A stretch of DNA of 64,000 nucleotides from Oceanobacillus jordanicus (GCF_022095695.1 NZ_JAIFZM010000008.1:1-64000); one strand, 5' to 3'. Counted from the first letter of the stretch, positions 46,106 through 55,774 are shown. Made by a program: numbers and translations. The notes: generated by a model not told the origin, from the letters alone.

Positions 46106-47323
46106 TTAATAGAAGATATTAAATTTTCCCTTTTTCATTAAAAGTCCAGGCCCTCCCAGTTTTAGGAGGTAACGATTGTCGCTCATCTTTTTCATGAAGG
46201 TTGCTTTCCAGCCGAATAACTTGTACTGATTAAATAGTACAGCTATCCCATCATTATGACCTAAAGATGCTATTGTTCCTAAAAGTTTCGGAGTGAATTC
46301 TTCTAGCTCTCCTTCGTTAATAAAGGCTTTTACATTATGGGCGACGGTTCCTGATTGCTGAATCGCAATTTGCGCGGTAGGTGGAAATGGTCTACCTGTT
46401 TCTGGATCCATGATCAAAGCACAATCCCCAATAACAAAAACATCATCATAATCTGGTGTACGCATATCTTTGCGAACTTCAACTTTACCGCGATTTGTTG
46501 AAAATCCTGATTTCTCTACTATAGAATTCGCCTTAACACCTGCAGCCCAGATAGTTGTCATGGTCGGAATCTCTACAAGCCTTCCATCCTTCTCATATGT
46601 CACTTTATCTGGTGTACATTCTTTCAACATCGCCCCAGTCACAAATTCAACTCCACGTGATTCCAAGGAGTTCATGGCATATTCGACTAACTGTGGGTCA
46701 AAGCCAGGTAATACAGTTGGGGACCCTTCAATGTTGATGATTCGAACAAGATGCTTATCAATATCGTATTCTTCACAAAGCTCTGGAACACGGTTTGCTA
46801 TTTCACCAAGGAATTCAACCCCAGTAAATCCACCGCCTCCGACCACAATATTAATTCTTGCCTGATTATTTGGTTCTTCATTATGATATAAAGCAAAGTT
46901 ATACTCTAGATGTTCTCTAATTAGACGAGCACTGTTAATATCCCCAATGGTAAATGCATGTTCCTCAAGACCTGGTATGCCAAATGTAGCTGCTTCGAAC
47001 CCTAATCCGATAACCAACACATCATAATTCAACTCATTATTAGACAGCTTAACTTTTTTAGCATCTGGTTTGATCGAAATCACTTTATCTTGAACAAAAT
47101 GGACACGGTTCAAATTTACGACTTCTTTAATGGATATGCGAGTTCGATCTTGATGCAAGGTGCCGGCAGCATTTTCGTGAAGCCATGTAGTTTGGTAATG
47201 GTAATCATTCATATTTACCAATGTAATATCTGCCTCGTTCATTCCAATACTTTTTTGCAGCTTTACGGCCGTCATGATGCCTCCATAACCTGCACCCAAA
47301 ATAACAATATGTGGATTATTCAT
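46106..47323 (-). CDS. Type II NADH dehydrogenase (YumB-like)
   Basis: About 405 residues of a peripheral, non-proton-pumping NADH:quinone oxidoreductase. FAD motif ILGAGYGGI at the N-terminus, NADH motif VVGGGGFTGVEFLGE near residue 165, and the second FAD contact VFVIGDCALI near residue 300. It passes electrons to menaquinone, whose synthesis genes lie in this window. ATG 47323 follows GGAAG by 9 nt. It diverges from yumC, as yumB and yumC do in B. subtilis. Confidence 0.92.
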   Translation of the reverse strand: MNNPHIVILGAGYGGIMTAVKLQKSIGMNEADITLVNMNDYHYQTTWLHENAAGTLHQDRTRISIKEVVNLNRVHFVQDKVISIKPDAKKVKLSNNELNYDVLVIGLGFEAATFGIPGLEEHAFTIGDINSARLIREHLEYNFALYHNEEPNNQARINIVVGGGGFTGVEFLGEIANRVPELCEEYDIDKHLVRIINIEGSPTVLPGFDPQLVEYAMNSLESRGVEFVTGAMLKECTPDKVTYEKDGRLVEIPTMTTIWAAGVKANSIVEKSGFSTNRGKVEVRKDMRTPDYDDVFVIGDCALIMDPETGRPFPPTAQIAIQQSGTVAHNVKAFINEGELEEFTPKLLGTIASLGHNDGIAVLFNQYKLFGWKATFMKKMSDNRYLLKLGGPGLLMKKGKFNIFY

Positions 47324-47966
47324 TATGATCACTTCCGTTTATAATTTTCTGTTGTTGTTACCGTCCCAAACCCCAGTTACAATTTTTCGTTCATTACCTT
47401 ACCAAAACAGAGCATTATCTCCGCATAAGGAGGTAAGCTGTCTCAATAAAAACTCCTGATAATGAATATATCTTTTATAGTGCGAGATACTACCAGAGGT
47501 ATGAAAGCCCTGTTCATTAAAGAGAGATTGATGCTGTAGAGTGGGCCGTTCTTGATGATTACTGTCTCTGTATCGTTAATACGTTAAAGTGGAGTCTATA
47601 TACATATATTTACATGTTTGTGACAAACTTCACTTAATCACTCAATTAAAATGACAAGCTATCTAAATGCTTTGTCACCTTGTACCTTTAAAGAAAAATA
47701 TGAGTCTAGTATTCATAGAAATATCATACATCTGTTACACAATTGTAATATAGAGCACTAAGTAATAGTATATCTTTCAATTCTTTTTTTCAAGTGTTTC
47801 TTTTACTTTCTTAATTATTAATTTATTAGCTGATTTCCCCAATATATAATGGGAAAATTACCCTTTCACCTACTTCGTAATAAGCCATTCCAAAGCCTTT
47901 TTACGTTAATTATGATACGATAGGACTGTTGGGCAAGGAATTAACATGTAATGGAGGTATATAAGC
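47324..47966. other. Long divergent intergenic region (ndh / yumC)
   Basis: 643 bp, AT-rich, no credible open frame. It must hold the promoters of ndh and yumC. At 47618-47635 a TTGTGAC-AAAC-TTCACTT element resembles the Rex operator, with three mismatches in the arms. No repeat copy or RNA motif is recognised. Confidence 0.5.
47618..47635. promoter_or_regulatory. Candidate Rex-like operator
   Basis: TTGTGAC, 4 nt, TTCACTT matches 11 of 14 arm bases of the TTGTGAA-N4-TTCACAA consensus. It is about 295 bp upstream of ndh, farther than usual, so the call is weak. Confidence 0.3.
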
Positions 47967-48953
47967 ATGACAGAAAAGGTTTATGACGTCACCATCATAG
48001 GGGCAGGTCCTGTAGGTCTATTCACTGCTTTCTATGGCGGAATGAGACAGGCAAGTGTGAAAATTATTGAGAGTCTACCACATACCGGGGGACAACTAAC
48101 TGCTTTGTACCCGGAGAAATATATATACGATGTTGCTGGGTATCCGAAAGTACGGGCACAGGAATTAATTGATAATTTAGAGGAACAGGCAAACATTTTT
48201 GACCCTACGATTGTACTCGAGCAATCCATTGAGAAAATTGAAAGATTAGAGGACCAATCATTTAAACTAATATCGAATACAGATGAGGTTCATTATACCA
48301 AGACAATTATTATTACAGGGGGTAATGGTGCCTTCCAACCTCGACGACTAGATGTAGATAATTGTGAACAATTTGAAGGAGTTAACCTTCACTATCATGT
48401 GAAGGATATGAATCAGTACAAAGACCAAAATGTTGTACTGCTTGGTGGCGGAGATTCTGCAGTTGATTGGGCGCTAATGCTGGAGCCCATCGCAAAAAAA
48501 GTGACCCTTGTTCACCGTCGAGATAAGTTTAGAGCACATGAACATAGTGTTGAAAAGCTAATGGCATCAAATGTAGAGATTATGACCCCATTTGTACCAT
48601 CAAGTGTCGTTGCAAGCGACCAAATTGATAAGGTTCTTTTTGAAGAAGTAAAAGGGGACAGACAGGTTGAACTTGAGGTCGATGCTGTACTCTGTAACTA
48701 TGGATTCGTATCCTCGCTTGGACCTATCAAAGACTGGGGTCTAGATATTGAAAAAAACAGTATTGTAGTGAATTCTAAAATGGAAACAAATATCGCAGGA
48801 ATTTATGCAGCAGGAGATATTTGTACTTATGATGGAAAAGTAAAATTAATTGCCACAGGATTTGGAGAAGGACCAACTGCCATCAATAATGCCAAGCAGT
48901 ATATTGATCCAAAAGCAAGAATCCAACCAAAACATTCAACAAGCATGTTCTAG
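47967..48953 (+). CDS. yumC: Ferredoxin/flavodoxin--NADP reductase (YumC)
   Basis: 328 residues, thioredoxin-reductase-like but lacking CxxC. FAD motif [19 protein letters not shown] motif [12 protein letters not shown], and [16 protein letters not shown] near residue 280. Very close in length and sequence to B. subtilis YumC, an essential reductase. GGAGG precedes the ATG. A second, more diverged paralogue lies at 15989 beside a Fur box. Confidence 0.95.
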   Translation: MTEKVYDVTIIGAGPVGLFTAFYGGMRQASVKIIESLPHTGGQLTALYPEKYIYDVAGYPKVRAQELIDNLEEQANIFDPTIVLEQSIEKIERLEDQSFKLISNTDEVHYTKTIIITGGNGAFQPRRLDVDNCEQFEGVNLHYHVKDMNQYKDQNVVLLGGGDSAVDWALMLEPIAKKVTLVHRRDKFRAHEHSVEKLMASNVEIMTPFVPSSVVASDQIDKVLFEEVKGDRQVELEVDAVLCNYGFVSSLGPIKDWGLDIEKNSIVVNSKMETNIAGIYAAGDICTYDGKVKLIATGFGEGPTAINNAKQYIDPKARIQPKHSTSMF

Positions 48954-48966
48954 AAAATAAGTGAGT

Positions 48967-49004
48967 GAAAAAAGGAGCAGTGGATTATACCACTGCTCCT
49001 TTAA
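48967..49004. terminator. Bidirectional terminator (yumC / yutM)
   Basis: AAAGGAGCAGTGG-loop-CCACTGCTCCTTT stem. Confidence 0.85.
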
Positions 49005-49012
49005 TATGTTAG

Positions 49013-49369
49013 TTAACAATCTCCTGGTGTGCCAACTTTATCTTTCGTTCTAAATGATGAGCCACAACCACAAGATACTATGGCATTTGGATTATCAATA
49101 CTGAACCCGCCGCCCATCATATTTTGTTTGTAATCAATTTGCGTTCCTTCAATAATTGGAATGTCCTGATTGAAAAACACAACTGGCACCCCGTTTATTT
49201 CATCTACTGTATCGAGTTCTTCATTGATTTCATATTCAAAGCCCAATGAATAGGACAGTCCACTGCAACCTCCGCCTTTAATACCAAAGCGTAGGCGTGC
49301 CTCCGCGGACTCTTCCTTCATCATTTCATGGATTTGATTTGCCGCATTGTCGGTAATTGTTATAACCAT
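49013..49369 (-). CDS. yutM: A-type Fe-S carrier (IscA/HesB family, YutM)
   Basis: 118 residues. The three cluster-binding cysteines are in GGGCSGL (near 35) and CGCGSSF (near 102 and 104), in the C-x(n)-C-x-C pattern of A-type carriers. One further cysteine ends the protein. In B. subtilis the equivalent adjoins yumC and dapF. Near it lies yutI (NifU C-terminal type), so two Fe-S carriers are close together. Confidence 0.93.
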   Translation of the reverse strand: MVITITDNAANQIHEMMKEESAEARLRFGIKGGGCSGLSYSLGFEYEINEELDTVDEINGVPVVFFNQDIPIIEGTQIDYKQNMMGGGFSIDNPNAIVSCGCGSSFRTKDKVGTPGDC

Positions 49370-49450
49370 CCCTTGGACCTCCTCAGATCATGATCATTAC
49401 ATTTAAGTATACAAAGAATAACTATACAATTCAACTATTTGAGTTGATCT

Positions 49451-50311
49451 TTAAAAGTGAAAAACACCCGTAGCTATCGTTTTGGCTTCCCCACTCATCC
49501 AGACCATACCATTTTCATCCCAGTTAATCACAAGGTCCCCTCCCGACAAATGAACCGTAATATCCTTCCCTCGAGAAACAAGACCATTTAATGCTGCAGC
49601 TACAACCGCCGCACAAGCCCCTGTTCCACAAGCCTGTGTAACTCCTGATCCTCGCTCCCATACACGAAAATGAAGTTCCCTTTCGGATACTACCTGAATG
49701 AATTCTACATTTATGCCTTCAGGAAAGCGGGTGTCCTTTTCGATAACTGGCCCAAGATCATATAGCGGAGCATCCTGAATATCTTCTACAAAAAAGACAG
49801 CATGCGGATTTCCCATAGAGACAGCTGTTAGTTCTAATAGTTGGCCTTCTATCGTATAATCTTCCCTAATAACCGCTTCTGTTTCGTCTCCTAACATAGG
49901 GATAGCCGTTCTTTGTAATGCTGGCTCCCCCATGTTTATTGTTACCTGATCAACGCTTCCTTCTAAAGGAAAAACTTCTGCTTCCACAATATTCGCTTTC
50001 GTTTCAATTTGGAAAGTAGGCTCTGTTACAATCCCGTTTTCAAAAGCATACTTCGCTGTGCACCTGAGTCCGTTCCCACAACTTTTCCCTTCCGACCCAT
50101 CCTTATTAAAAATTCGCATCCCAACTTCAGCTTTCGTACTAGGGTGGATTAAAATCATTCCATCCGAGCCGATCCCTTTATGTACATCTGCCATTGCTCT
50201 GGCTATTTTGGGCATACTTGCTTCGTCCATTTGATATTGAAATAAATCTACATATATATAATTATTTCCTAAACCATGCATTTTTGTAAAAGGTATTTCC
50301 ACATTAATCAC
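49451..50311 (-). CDS. dapF: Diaminopimelate epimerase
   Basis: 286 residues. Both catalytic cysteines are present: SCGNGLRC (Cys78) and QACGTGACA (about residue 227). The enzyme converts LL- to meso-diaminopimelate for lysine and peptidoglycan. It is followed by yutM; its start is 6 nt after the end of the upstream yuzD gene, so the two are probably cotranscribed. Confidence 0.97.
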   Translation of the reverse strand: MINVEIPFTKMHGLGNNYIYVDLFQYQMDEASMPKIARAMADVHKGIGSDGMILIHPSTKAEVGMRIFNKDGSEGKSCGNGLRCTAKYAFENGIVTEPTFQIETKANIVEAEVFPLEGSVDQVTINMGEPALQRTAIPMLGDETEAVIREDYTIEGQLLELTAVSMGNPHAVFFVEDIQDAPLYDLGPVIEKDTRFPEGINVEFIQVVSERELHFRVWERGSGVTQACGTGACAAVVAAALNGLVSRGKDITVHLSGGDLVINWDENGMVWMSGEAKTIATGVFHF

Positions 50312-50317
50312 TCATTT

Positions 50318-50647
50318 CTAATTAGACTGGAGGTGGATTTCATTTCGATCTAGCTCCTGATAAATTGTTTTTAGCTTCGGAATGCCTTCTGCTACCAGTT
50401 TATCATTAACCAGTACAACTGGATAAAATAAATCCTCCTCGATTATTCGTTCGACAAACTGTTGATGTTTCTCCACGGTCGGTGGATTATCTAAATCGAT
50501 ATACTCATAGTCAATGTGGTCAACCACGTATTTTCTTCCAATTGCCGCCTGTAACCAATCATATGTATCCTTTGACCCAGGTGCGCCAACACAGCTTGCG
50601 CAAATCTGATCTGCACCATAGACCGTAATTGTAACCTTCTCCACCAT
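50318..50647 (-). CDS. yuzD: YuzD-like thioredoxin-fold protein (DUF1462)
   Basis: 109 residues with a thioredoxin-type start VTVYGADQICASCVGAPGS, including a Cys-x-x-Cys pair near residues 17-20. Family DUF1462, B. subtilis YuzD, also near dapF and yutI. The CxxC suggests redox or metal-handling function, but none is established. An AAAGGGGG site precedes the ATG. Confidence 0.87.
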   Translation of the reverse strand: MVEKVTITVYGADQICASCVGAPGSKDTYDWLQAAIGRKYVVDHIDYEYIDLDNPPTVEKHQQFVERIIEEDLFYPVVLVNDKLVAEGIPKLKTIYQELDRNEIHLQSN

Positions 50648-50796
50648 TTGTAGCCCCCTTTTTGCAGTTACTTATATTTTACAAAATGTTTGGTTAAAGA
50701 TAAAATATAAGTAACCGATGAGTAAAAATATAATTTCAGATAGATTTTTACATGAATTCGTTTTATACTATTTATAAGGAAAGGAGAAGATGGATA

Positions 50797-51021
50797 ATGC
50801 AAGAACAGGTACAGGAAGTTTTAAATAAACTACGCCCTTTTCTACTACGTGATGGTGGAGATGTGGAGCTAGTTGATGTAGATGATAATGGCATTGTACT
50901 TCTTCGTCTTATGGGTGCATGCGGCAATTGTCCAAGTTCTACCATAACATTAAAGGCAGGAATTGAGCGCGCCCTGATGGCTGAGGTCCCAGGCGTTACA
51001 GAAATTGAACAAGTATTTTAG
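50797..51021 (+). CDS. yutI: NifU C-terminal domain Fe-S scaffold (YutI)
   Basis: 74 residues consisting of just the Nfu domain: [16 protein letters not shown] and the cluster-binding [10 protein letters not shown] (CxxC). Acts in Fe-S cluster carriage. I start at ATG 50797 behind AAAGGAG, which gives [11 protein letters not shown], the expected family start; the 15 codons from 50752 lie upstream of that site. It diverges from yuzD. Confidence 0.93.
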   Translation: MQEQVQEVLNKLRPFLLRDGGDVELVDVDDNGIVLLRLMGACGNCPSSTITLKAGIERALMAEVPGVTEIEQVF

Positions 51022-51037
51022 AGCTACCAAATATAAA

Positions 51038-51187
51038 GTGAAACTTCAATCAGTGGGGGTAATCTTTCTTTCCCCACTGATTGGTAGTTGAACGAATCGG
51101 GGTGTTAGCGTCCGATTACTTCCACTGAAAACACAGGGTTTCACTTCATGTTTTGAAATGGGAGTCTTACGGACGGTTGCACCGGGA
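51038..51187 (+). ncRNA. Structured intergenic element of unknown class
   Basis: GTGAAAC (51038-51044) and GTTTCAC (51137-51143) could close a junction. Inside are a perfect 12-bp hairpin CAATCAGTGGGG/CCCCACTGATTG (51047-51083) and an ATCGG/CCGAT hairpin (51096-51116). A segment with GGGAGTCTTACGGACGGTT follows, then a terminator. No match to a riboswitch class that I know. It may be a repeat family or small RNA; only one copy lies in this window. Confidence 0.45.
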
Positions 51188-51222
51188 TAAAAAAAGGCAG
51201 ACTTAATCGTCTGCCTTTTTTG
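51188..51222 (+). terminator. Terminator downstream of yutI and the structured element
   Basis: AAAAAGGCAGAC-loop-GTCTGCCTTTTTT stem. Confidence 0.85.
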
Positions 51223-51350
51223 CACGTTAGAAAAGTATAAAGTTTTAGATTGGTAAAATTGACGATGTAGTTAACATCTTGAAGTTTTAAATATAAGAAA
51301 ACCTCGTATTCGCTGAAAGACCAGCAGATACGAGGTTTTCTAAATTCAGC
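51212..51350 (+). repeat. Hairpin repeat 2, copy B
   Basis: Starts at the terminator T tract with TTTGCACGTTAGAAAAG. Perfect 14-bp stem AGAAAACCTCGTAT / ATACGAGGTTTTCT with inner GCTG/CAGC pairing around AAAGAC. Confidence 0.85.
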
Positions 51351-51393
51351 TACTATAGATAGGTATAGGTTACATGCTCGTAGTTTATATTCC

Positions 51394-52362
51394 TTATTTC
51401 ACTTCTGTAATCGGCCCTGTACCATGTATAACCCCTGATATATTCTCCAGGCATAACTGTAGCATACTGCTTCTCGTTTCAGTGCTTGCTGATCCAATAT
51501 GCGGTAAACAGATAACGTTTGTTTTATTTAGTAGCGGGTGATCAGATCGGATTGGTTCTTCTGCAAACACATCTAATCCTGCTGCAGAAATTTCTCCCGT
51601 TTCTAGCGCTTCAACTAATGCATTTTCATTTACTACACTGCCACGTGAAATATTAATGAAAATTGAGGAACGTTTCATTTTCTGAAAAGCTTCTTTATTA
51701 AACATTTGATTTGTCTGAGGAGTAGCTGGTACTACAGAAACAACAAAATCAGCTTTGTTAAGCAATGTAGCATAATCTACGTAGGTAGCCCCAATCTGCT
51801 TTTCCGATTCTACTTTACGAGAACGATTATGATACAAGATTTCCATCCCAAACCCTTGGGCTCGTCTGGCAATCGCTTCGCCAATCCTCCCCATTCCTAC
51901 AATACCGATTGTTTTATTATGTACATCCATACCTGCAAGTAAATAAGGCGACCATTGTTTCCATTTATCTTCTTTTATATATTGGTTTGCTTCCACAATC
52001 CTTCTTGCTGTCGCCAGAAGAAGAGAAAACGCTAAATCAGCTGTAGATTCTGTTAAAACCCCTGGTGTGTTTGTCACAACAACACCCGCTTCTCTAGCTG
52101 CATGAAGATCAATATTATCGTAGCCTACTGCCAAGTTGGCAACAACCTGAAGTGAACTGCCGGTATTAAATACCTCCCGGTCCATTGTTTCACTTAGCAT
52201 ACAAAGAACCCCTTGCGAATCGGAAATCTCTTTTAAAAGTACTTCTCTAGGAACCGGCTCTTCCTCATATTTCCACATTGATATAGTAAAATCTTGCTGA
52301 AAAGGTTCCAAGATCTTTTCTGGTACCTTTCTTGTGATGTATAGCTTCGGTTTTTCTATCAT
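51394..52362 (-). CDS. D-2-hydroxyacid dehydrogenase (glyoxylate/hydroxypyruvate reductase type)
   Basis: 322 residues. Rossmann NAD(P) motif GIVGMGRIGEAIARRA near residue 147, catalytic Arg in ISRGSVVN, Glu in AEEP, and His in CLPHIGSAS. These define the D-isomer-specific 2-hydroxyacid dehydrogenase family, GyaR/GhrB branch. Likely substrates are glyoxylate, hydroxypyruvate or 2-ketogluconate; the sequence does not decide. GGAGGGAGAG precedes the ATG. It lies 24 nt after yutH in the same direction. Confidence 0.9.
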   Translation of the reverse strand: MIEKPKLYITRKVPEKILEPFQQDFTISMWKYEEEPVPREVLLKEISDSQGVLCMLSETMDREVFNTGSSLQVVANLAVGYDNIDLHAAREAGVVVTNTPGVLTESTADLAFSLLLATARRIVEANQYIKEDKWKQWSPYLLAGMDVHNKTIGIVGMGRIGEAIARRAQGFGMEILYHNRSRKVESEKQIGATYVDYATLLNKADFVVSVVPATPQTNQMFNKEAFQKMKRSSIFINISRGSVVNENALVEALETGEISAAGLDVFAEEPIRSDHPLLNKTNVICLPHIGSASTETRSSMLQLCLENISGVIHGTGPITEVK

Positions 52363-52386
52363 CGCCCTCTCCCTCCAGCTTCCTTC

Positions 52387-53361
52387 TTACAGCCAGTGTA
52401 ACACAGGGATTTGTAATGAGGTAGAATCTAAACCAACCCATTGATAAAGGTCGCGCATTTTCTTTTCATACTCTTCTTGCATCGTTATTAAAGACGAATA
52501 GGCTGTAAAAGGATCTTCAAGTGTCCTACCGCTCATCACAGAATCAAAATGATCAAAAAAATGTACGGGATAAAGTAGCCTTGCATACAACAAGCGCCAA
52601 CTAAAAATAGATAGCGGTCTTTCTGATTGGTAGTCATGCAAGAATTGTACAATGTCTTCTGATGGTGCATCGCTTAACAGCATGCCCCTCGTATATTCCG
52701 CTAAATCACGTACCGGATGATCAAAAACAAAGTCATCTAGCCAGATAACAGATTTTTGTAGATTATTTGTATATCGTTGAAATGAGATAGTTCCTTGGTC
52801 TACCGTATCAAATCTGTTTTCGCGTTCACTCTCCTGTAAATACTGGATAGCATTTTCACTTACCCCAATAATATAGGGCAAGGTATCCATCACCATGCGA
52901 AAGTAATCGTTTGGTGATTCCTTAGCGGCCAAGGGCACGTTTTTTTCATATGCCTCTAGTTTGTCTATCCACAGTTTTTTCCATATTCCATAGCAAGATA
53001 TCTGGTGTGGCTCGAAGCTATAAAGCGTACCGATAGTATGAAAGGCTGCTAGAGATCGCCCATTGCTTTCTCTTGTAATATTGTTAAGATGTTCTATCAT
53101 GACGACCATGTATGTATTGTTCTGAAATACGGTGAACCAATCCCCGTTAGTATTGGCCACAGGGATAGCGGTGTGCCGGTAATTATTTTCCAGCAAATAG
53201 TAAGCAAGCGCTGCCTGTTCCATATGAATAATTTCCCTGTTATCAGAGGAAATGGTAAAATAAACATATTCGTCTTGTTTATAACCATCTCTTCCAGCCA
53301 GTACTACTTTCTCACTTGCTTGGATATTATAATGTGTGGCGAGCATGGTTTCCATTGACAA
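52387..53361 (-). CDS. yutH: YutH-like spore coat/aminoglycoside-phosphotransferase-fold protein
   Basis: About 324 residues with the kinase-like layout of the CotS/YutH group. The HRD-like catalytic segment is weak: DQGTISFQRY and VIWLDDFVFDHPVRDLAEY take its place, so kinase activity is doubtful. Such proteins associate with the spore coat in B. subtilis. The start is TTG 53361 (or ATG 53355), behind AAGGGTG. It precedes yutG as in B. subtilis but is divergent from it. Confidence 0.8.
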   Translation of the reverse strand: MSMETMLATHYNIQASEKVVLAGRDGYKQDEYVYFTISSDNREIIHMEQAALAYYLLENNYRHTAIPVANTNGDWFTVFQNNTYMVVMIEHLNNITRESNGRSLAAFHTIGTLYSFEPHQISCYGIWKKLWIDKLEAYEKNVPLAAKESPNDYFRMVMDTLPYIIGVSENAIQYLQESERENRFDTVDQGTISFQRYTNNLQKSVIWLDDFVFDHPVRDLAEYTRGMLLSDAPSEDIVQFLHDYQSERPLSIFSWRLLYARLLYPVHFFDHFDSVMSGRTLEDPFTAYSSLITMQEEYEKKMRDLYQWVGLDSTSLQIPVLHWL

Positions 53362-53505
53362 TATGATCACACCCTTTGTTTTAACTTAATGAATCATCCT
53401 ATCCCTTGTAGATAAACAGGGGATCAGATCTTTAACAAGATTAGTACTAATGTATGTAAGAAAAGGCAAATTCATTAACCAATTTATTAGGAAAAGGTGA
53501 TGTAC

Positions 53506-54015
53506 ATGGATGCAAATACGAATCAAAGTGAACTTGAACTCAAAGCAAGACAATGGTTAACCCAGCGTGGCGTAACTTTAGAGGATATCGCTGAACTGGT
53601 CTATTACTTACAATCTAAATATCACGATAACTTAAGCATGGAGGACTGTAGACATAATGTAGACAGAGTGTTGACGAAAAGAGAAGTCCAAAACGCCATC
53701 CTTACTGGTATTCAATTAGACGTATTAGCTGAGAAAAAACAACTAGAAGAACCATTACAGAAGACGATAGAAGTTGATGAGAGTTTATATGGAGTAGATG
53801 AAATTATTGCCCTTTCCATTGTAAATGTATACGGCTCTATCGGTTTTACGAACTATGGTTATATTGATAAACAGAAACCAGGAATACTAAAAAAATTAAA
53901 CGATAAATCAACCGGTGAGTGTCATACTTTCCTTGATGATATTGTTGGAGCAATTGCTGCCGCTGCATCGAGCAGACTAGCACATGCAACAGGTGACAGT
54001 GATATAGTGGACTAA
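53506..54015 (+). CDS. yutG: Phosphatidylglycerophosphatase A-family protein (YutG)
   Basis: About 169 residues of the PgpA-like family. Conserved segments are IALSIVNVYGSIGFTNYGYIDK, LDDIVGAIAAAASSRLAHA and DSDIVD. Unlike E. coli PgpA it is not strongly membrane-spanning. Name-giving activity is removal of phosphate from phosphatidylglycerophosphate, not proven for this branch. Start ATG 53506, 6 nt behind AAAAGGTGA. Convergent with yutF. Confidence 0.87.
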   Translation: MDANTNQSELELKARQWLTQRGVTLEDIAELVYYLQSKYHDNLSMEDCRHNVDRVLTKREVQNAILTGIQLDVLAEKKQLEEPLQKTIEVDESLYGVDEIIALSIVNVYGSIGFTNYGYIDKQKPGILKKLNDKSTGECHTFLDDIVGAIAAAASSRLAHATGDSDIVD

Positions 54016-54036
54016 ATTCTATTAGTACCATACTGA

Positions 54037-54078
54037 AAAACAGGAGGGCCGGTTTAAAAAGGCCACTCCTGTTTTTTT
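54037..54078. terminator. Bidirectional terminator (yutG / yutF)
   Basis: AAACAGGAG...CTCCTGTTT outer stem with inner GGCC pairing. Confidence 0.85.
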
Positions 54079-54850
54079 ATATGTTATCGATCCATTCATT
54101 TAGGCTGTGTACATAATAAGTAGGCTTTGTTGCAAAGCTGTTCATTTCCTCAAATGGTGTGACGCCTGTAAACACCATTAACGTGTCAAGGCCTGCTAGA
54201 ATGCCGGCTTGAATGTCTGTTTGGTAATTATCCCCAACCATTATCGTTTCTTCTTTGGTTGTCCCAAGGATTTCTAGTGCTTGTTCCATTATAATTTTTT
54301 CTGGTTTCCCTATAAAAGTAGGTGTGAAACCTGTACTTACAGTCACAACAGATGTAAGGGAGCCATTTCCTGGGAGTAATCCTCTTTCAGTTGGTATTGC
54401 TATATCCCCATTTGTGGAAATAAAGGTTGCGCCATTCCGGACAGCTAAACATGCTTTTGCAAATTTCTCATACGTTACTTCACGGTCAATCCCTACTACA
54501 ACAAAATCACACTTATCATCATCCGTTATTGTCAGCCCTTCAGCCTCCAGCGCTGTTTTTACCCCTTCTTCCCCAATCACGTAACAAGAAGCATCCTTCT
54601 TCCATTCTTTAATGTATCTAGCAGTAGCTAGACTAGTGGTTACAACCTGCTCAGATGTAGCATAAATACCAAGATAATTTAGTTTCTCTGCTACCTCTTC
54701 CTGTGTTTTTGAAGAATTATTTGTTACGAATAAATAAGGGATCTTTTTTGCTCGTAATGTGTCAATAAAGCCAGCAGCTTCCGCAATTGGCTCCTTTCCT
54801 AAATACATTGTTCCATCAAGATCAATTAAATACCCTTTATAGTTTTTCAT
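54077..54850 (-). CDS. yutF: HAD-IIA family sugar phosphatase (YutF)
   Basis: 257 residues. HAD motif I DLDGTMYLG, motif II VTNNSSKT, motif III lysine in GKPEK, and motif IV MVGDNYQTDI. The cap insertion is of the NagD/AraL type. In B. subtilis YutF is a broad-range sugar or glycerol phosphatase. Preceded by yutE on the same strand with a 36-nt gap. Confidence 0.93.
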   Translation of the reverse strand: MKNYKGYLIDLDGTMYLGKEPIAEAAGFIDTLRAKKIPYLFVTNNSSKTQEEVAEKLNYLGIYATSEQVVTTSLATARYIKEWKKDASCYVIGEEGVKTALEAEGLTITDDDKCDFVVVGIDREVTYEKFAKACLAVRNGATFISTNGDIAIPTERGLLPGNGSLTSVVTVSTGFTPTFIGKPEKIIMEQALEILGTTKEETIMVGDNYQTDIQAGILAGLDTLMVFTGVTPFEEMNSFATKPTYYVHSLNEWIDNI

Positions 54851-54886
54851 CTATTGACTTCCTCTCTTAGCTGTTGTATTTGTCAG

Positions 54887-55327
54887 TTATTCTTCATTTG
54901 AGAAAGCATGAGCTACCCCAAGTTCATTATCAAGGTATTTTCGTATGTTGGTATGAAATTGACTTAATTGCACCATATTTTCGGAAAAGGCTTGATAAAC
55001 CACTTGATGATTAACGTTCACGTAATCAACAACAAGCATTTTTCTTAGTCCAATAACCTGCTTGTATGGATCACCATCTTCATTAGGTAACACGTTTTCA
55101 TCAAGTAATATATCGATAATATCTTCATAACTTCCTGGGTCTCGCATGATAAACCCATCTATCATCATATTTCCAACATCCAGTATGGCTTCAATCGAAA
55201 CATGTCCTATTCTTTCTAAAGCTAATTTCTGCTGTAATGTTTCGTACTTCATTCCCTTCAATTCTGTTAGCATACTATCTAAATAGTTCAGGCGCTGCTC
55301 TATCTTACTTCTGTCTACAAAGTACAT
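54887..55327 (-). CDS. yutE: HepT-like DUF86 protein (YutE)
   Basis: 146 residues, all-helical, DUF86. The HepT toxin motif R-x(4-6)-H is altered: LRKMLVVDYVNVNHQVVY keeps the arginine but has Asp where the usual HxY histidine stands. No MNT-type antitoxin gene is adjacent, so this is probably a housekeeping YutE rather than an active toxin-antitoxin pair. Synteny with yutF matches B. subtilis. Confidence 0.85.
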   Translation of the reverse strand: MYFVDRSKIEQRLNYLDSMLTELKGMKYETLQQKLALERIGHVSIEAILDVGNMMIDGFIMRDPGSYEDIIDILLDENVLPNEDGDPYKQVIGLRKMLVVDYVNVNHQVVYQAFSENMVQLSQFHTNIRKYLDNELGVAHAFSNEE

Positions 55328-55468
55328 TCAGTTGACTCCTTTTAATATAATTCTTCTATAGTTAAATACTTAATTTGTATACTAATATTTTAGCATATTA
55401 CACATGATATCGAGATACAAACGTGTTATAGTTAAGGAAATGTCAAAATAATGGAAAAGAGGGCGCAA

Positions 55469-55738
55469 ATGGCCAGTAAATTTGAAATACTAAAAGATGA
55501 GACGAAAACAAAAGAATTAAGGTATATTAGTTTTATGGGCAATTATCAACGCTATGATTTCGCCCTAATGAATCATGAAGAAGATCCAGATAAAACGGTC
55601 GTGATCCATTTACAAAAAAACCGTTTTATCGTGGTTGGAAAAGAGGATCTCAACAACAATCGCGATGTGGAACATATTCTTCATGAAACAGCAATGGAAG
55701 CAGATGAAGTTCGTGCATTTTTAAAAGAAGTACTGTAA
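55469..55738 (+). CDS. DUF3055 family protein
   Basis: About 89 residues. The block RYISFMGNYQRYDFALM and the terminal EHILHETAMEADEVRAFLKEVL fit the DUF3055 family of Bacilli. No catalytic motif. I chose ATG 55469 (MASKFEIL), with AAGAGGG upstream; ATG 55451 is possible, with AAGGAA 10 nt upstream. The amidase gene follows after 36 nt and may be cotranscribed. Confidence 0.78.
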   Translation: MASKFEILKDETKTKELRYISFMGNYQRYDFALMNHEEDPDKTVVIHLQKNRFIVVGKEDLNNNRDVEHILHETAMEADEVRAFLKEVL

Positions 55739-55774
55739 AAATTAACAGGTGAAGTTGCCTAAGGAGAAAACAAA

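Noticed and set aside
54887-55327. Type VII (HepT-MntA) toxin-antitoxin system
   Set aside because: There is no adjacent nucleotidyltransferase gene, the HxY histidine is replaced by Asp, and the yutE-yutF synteny suggests a housekeeping gene.
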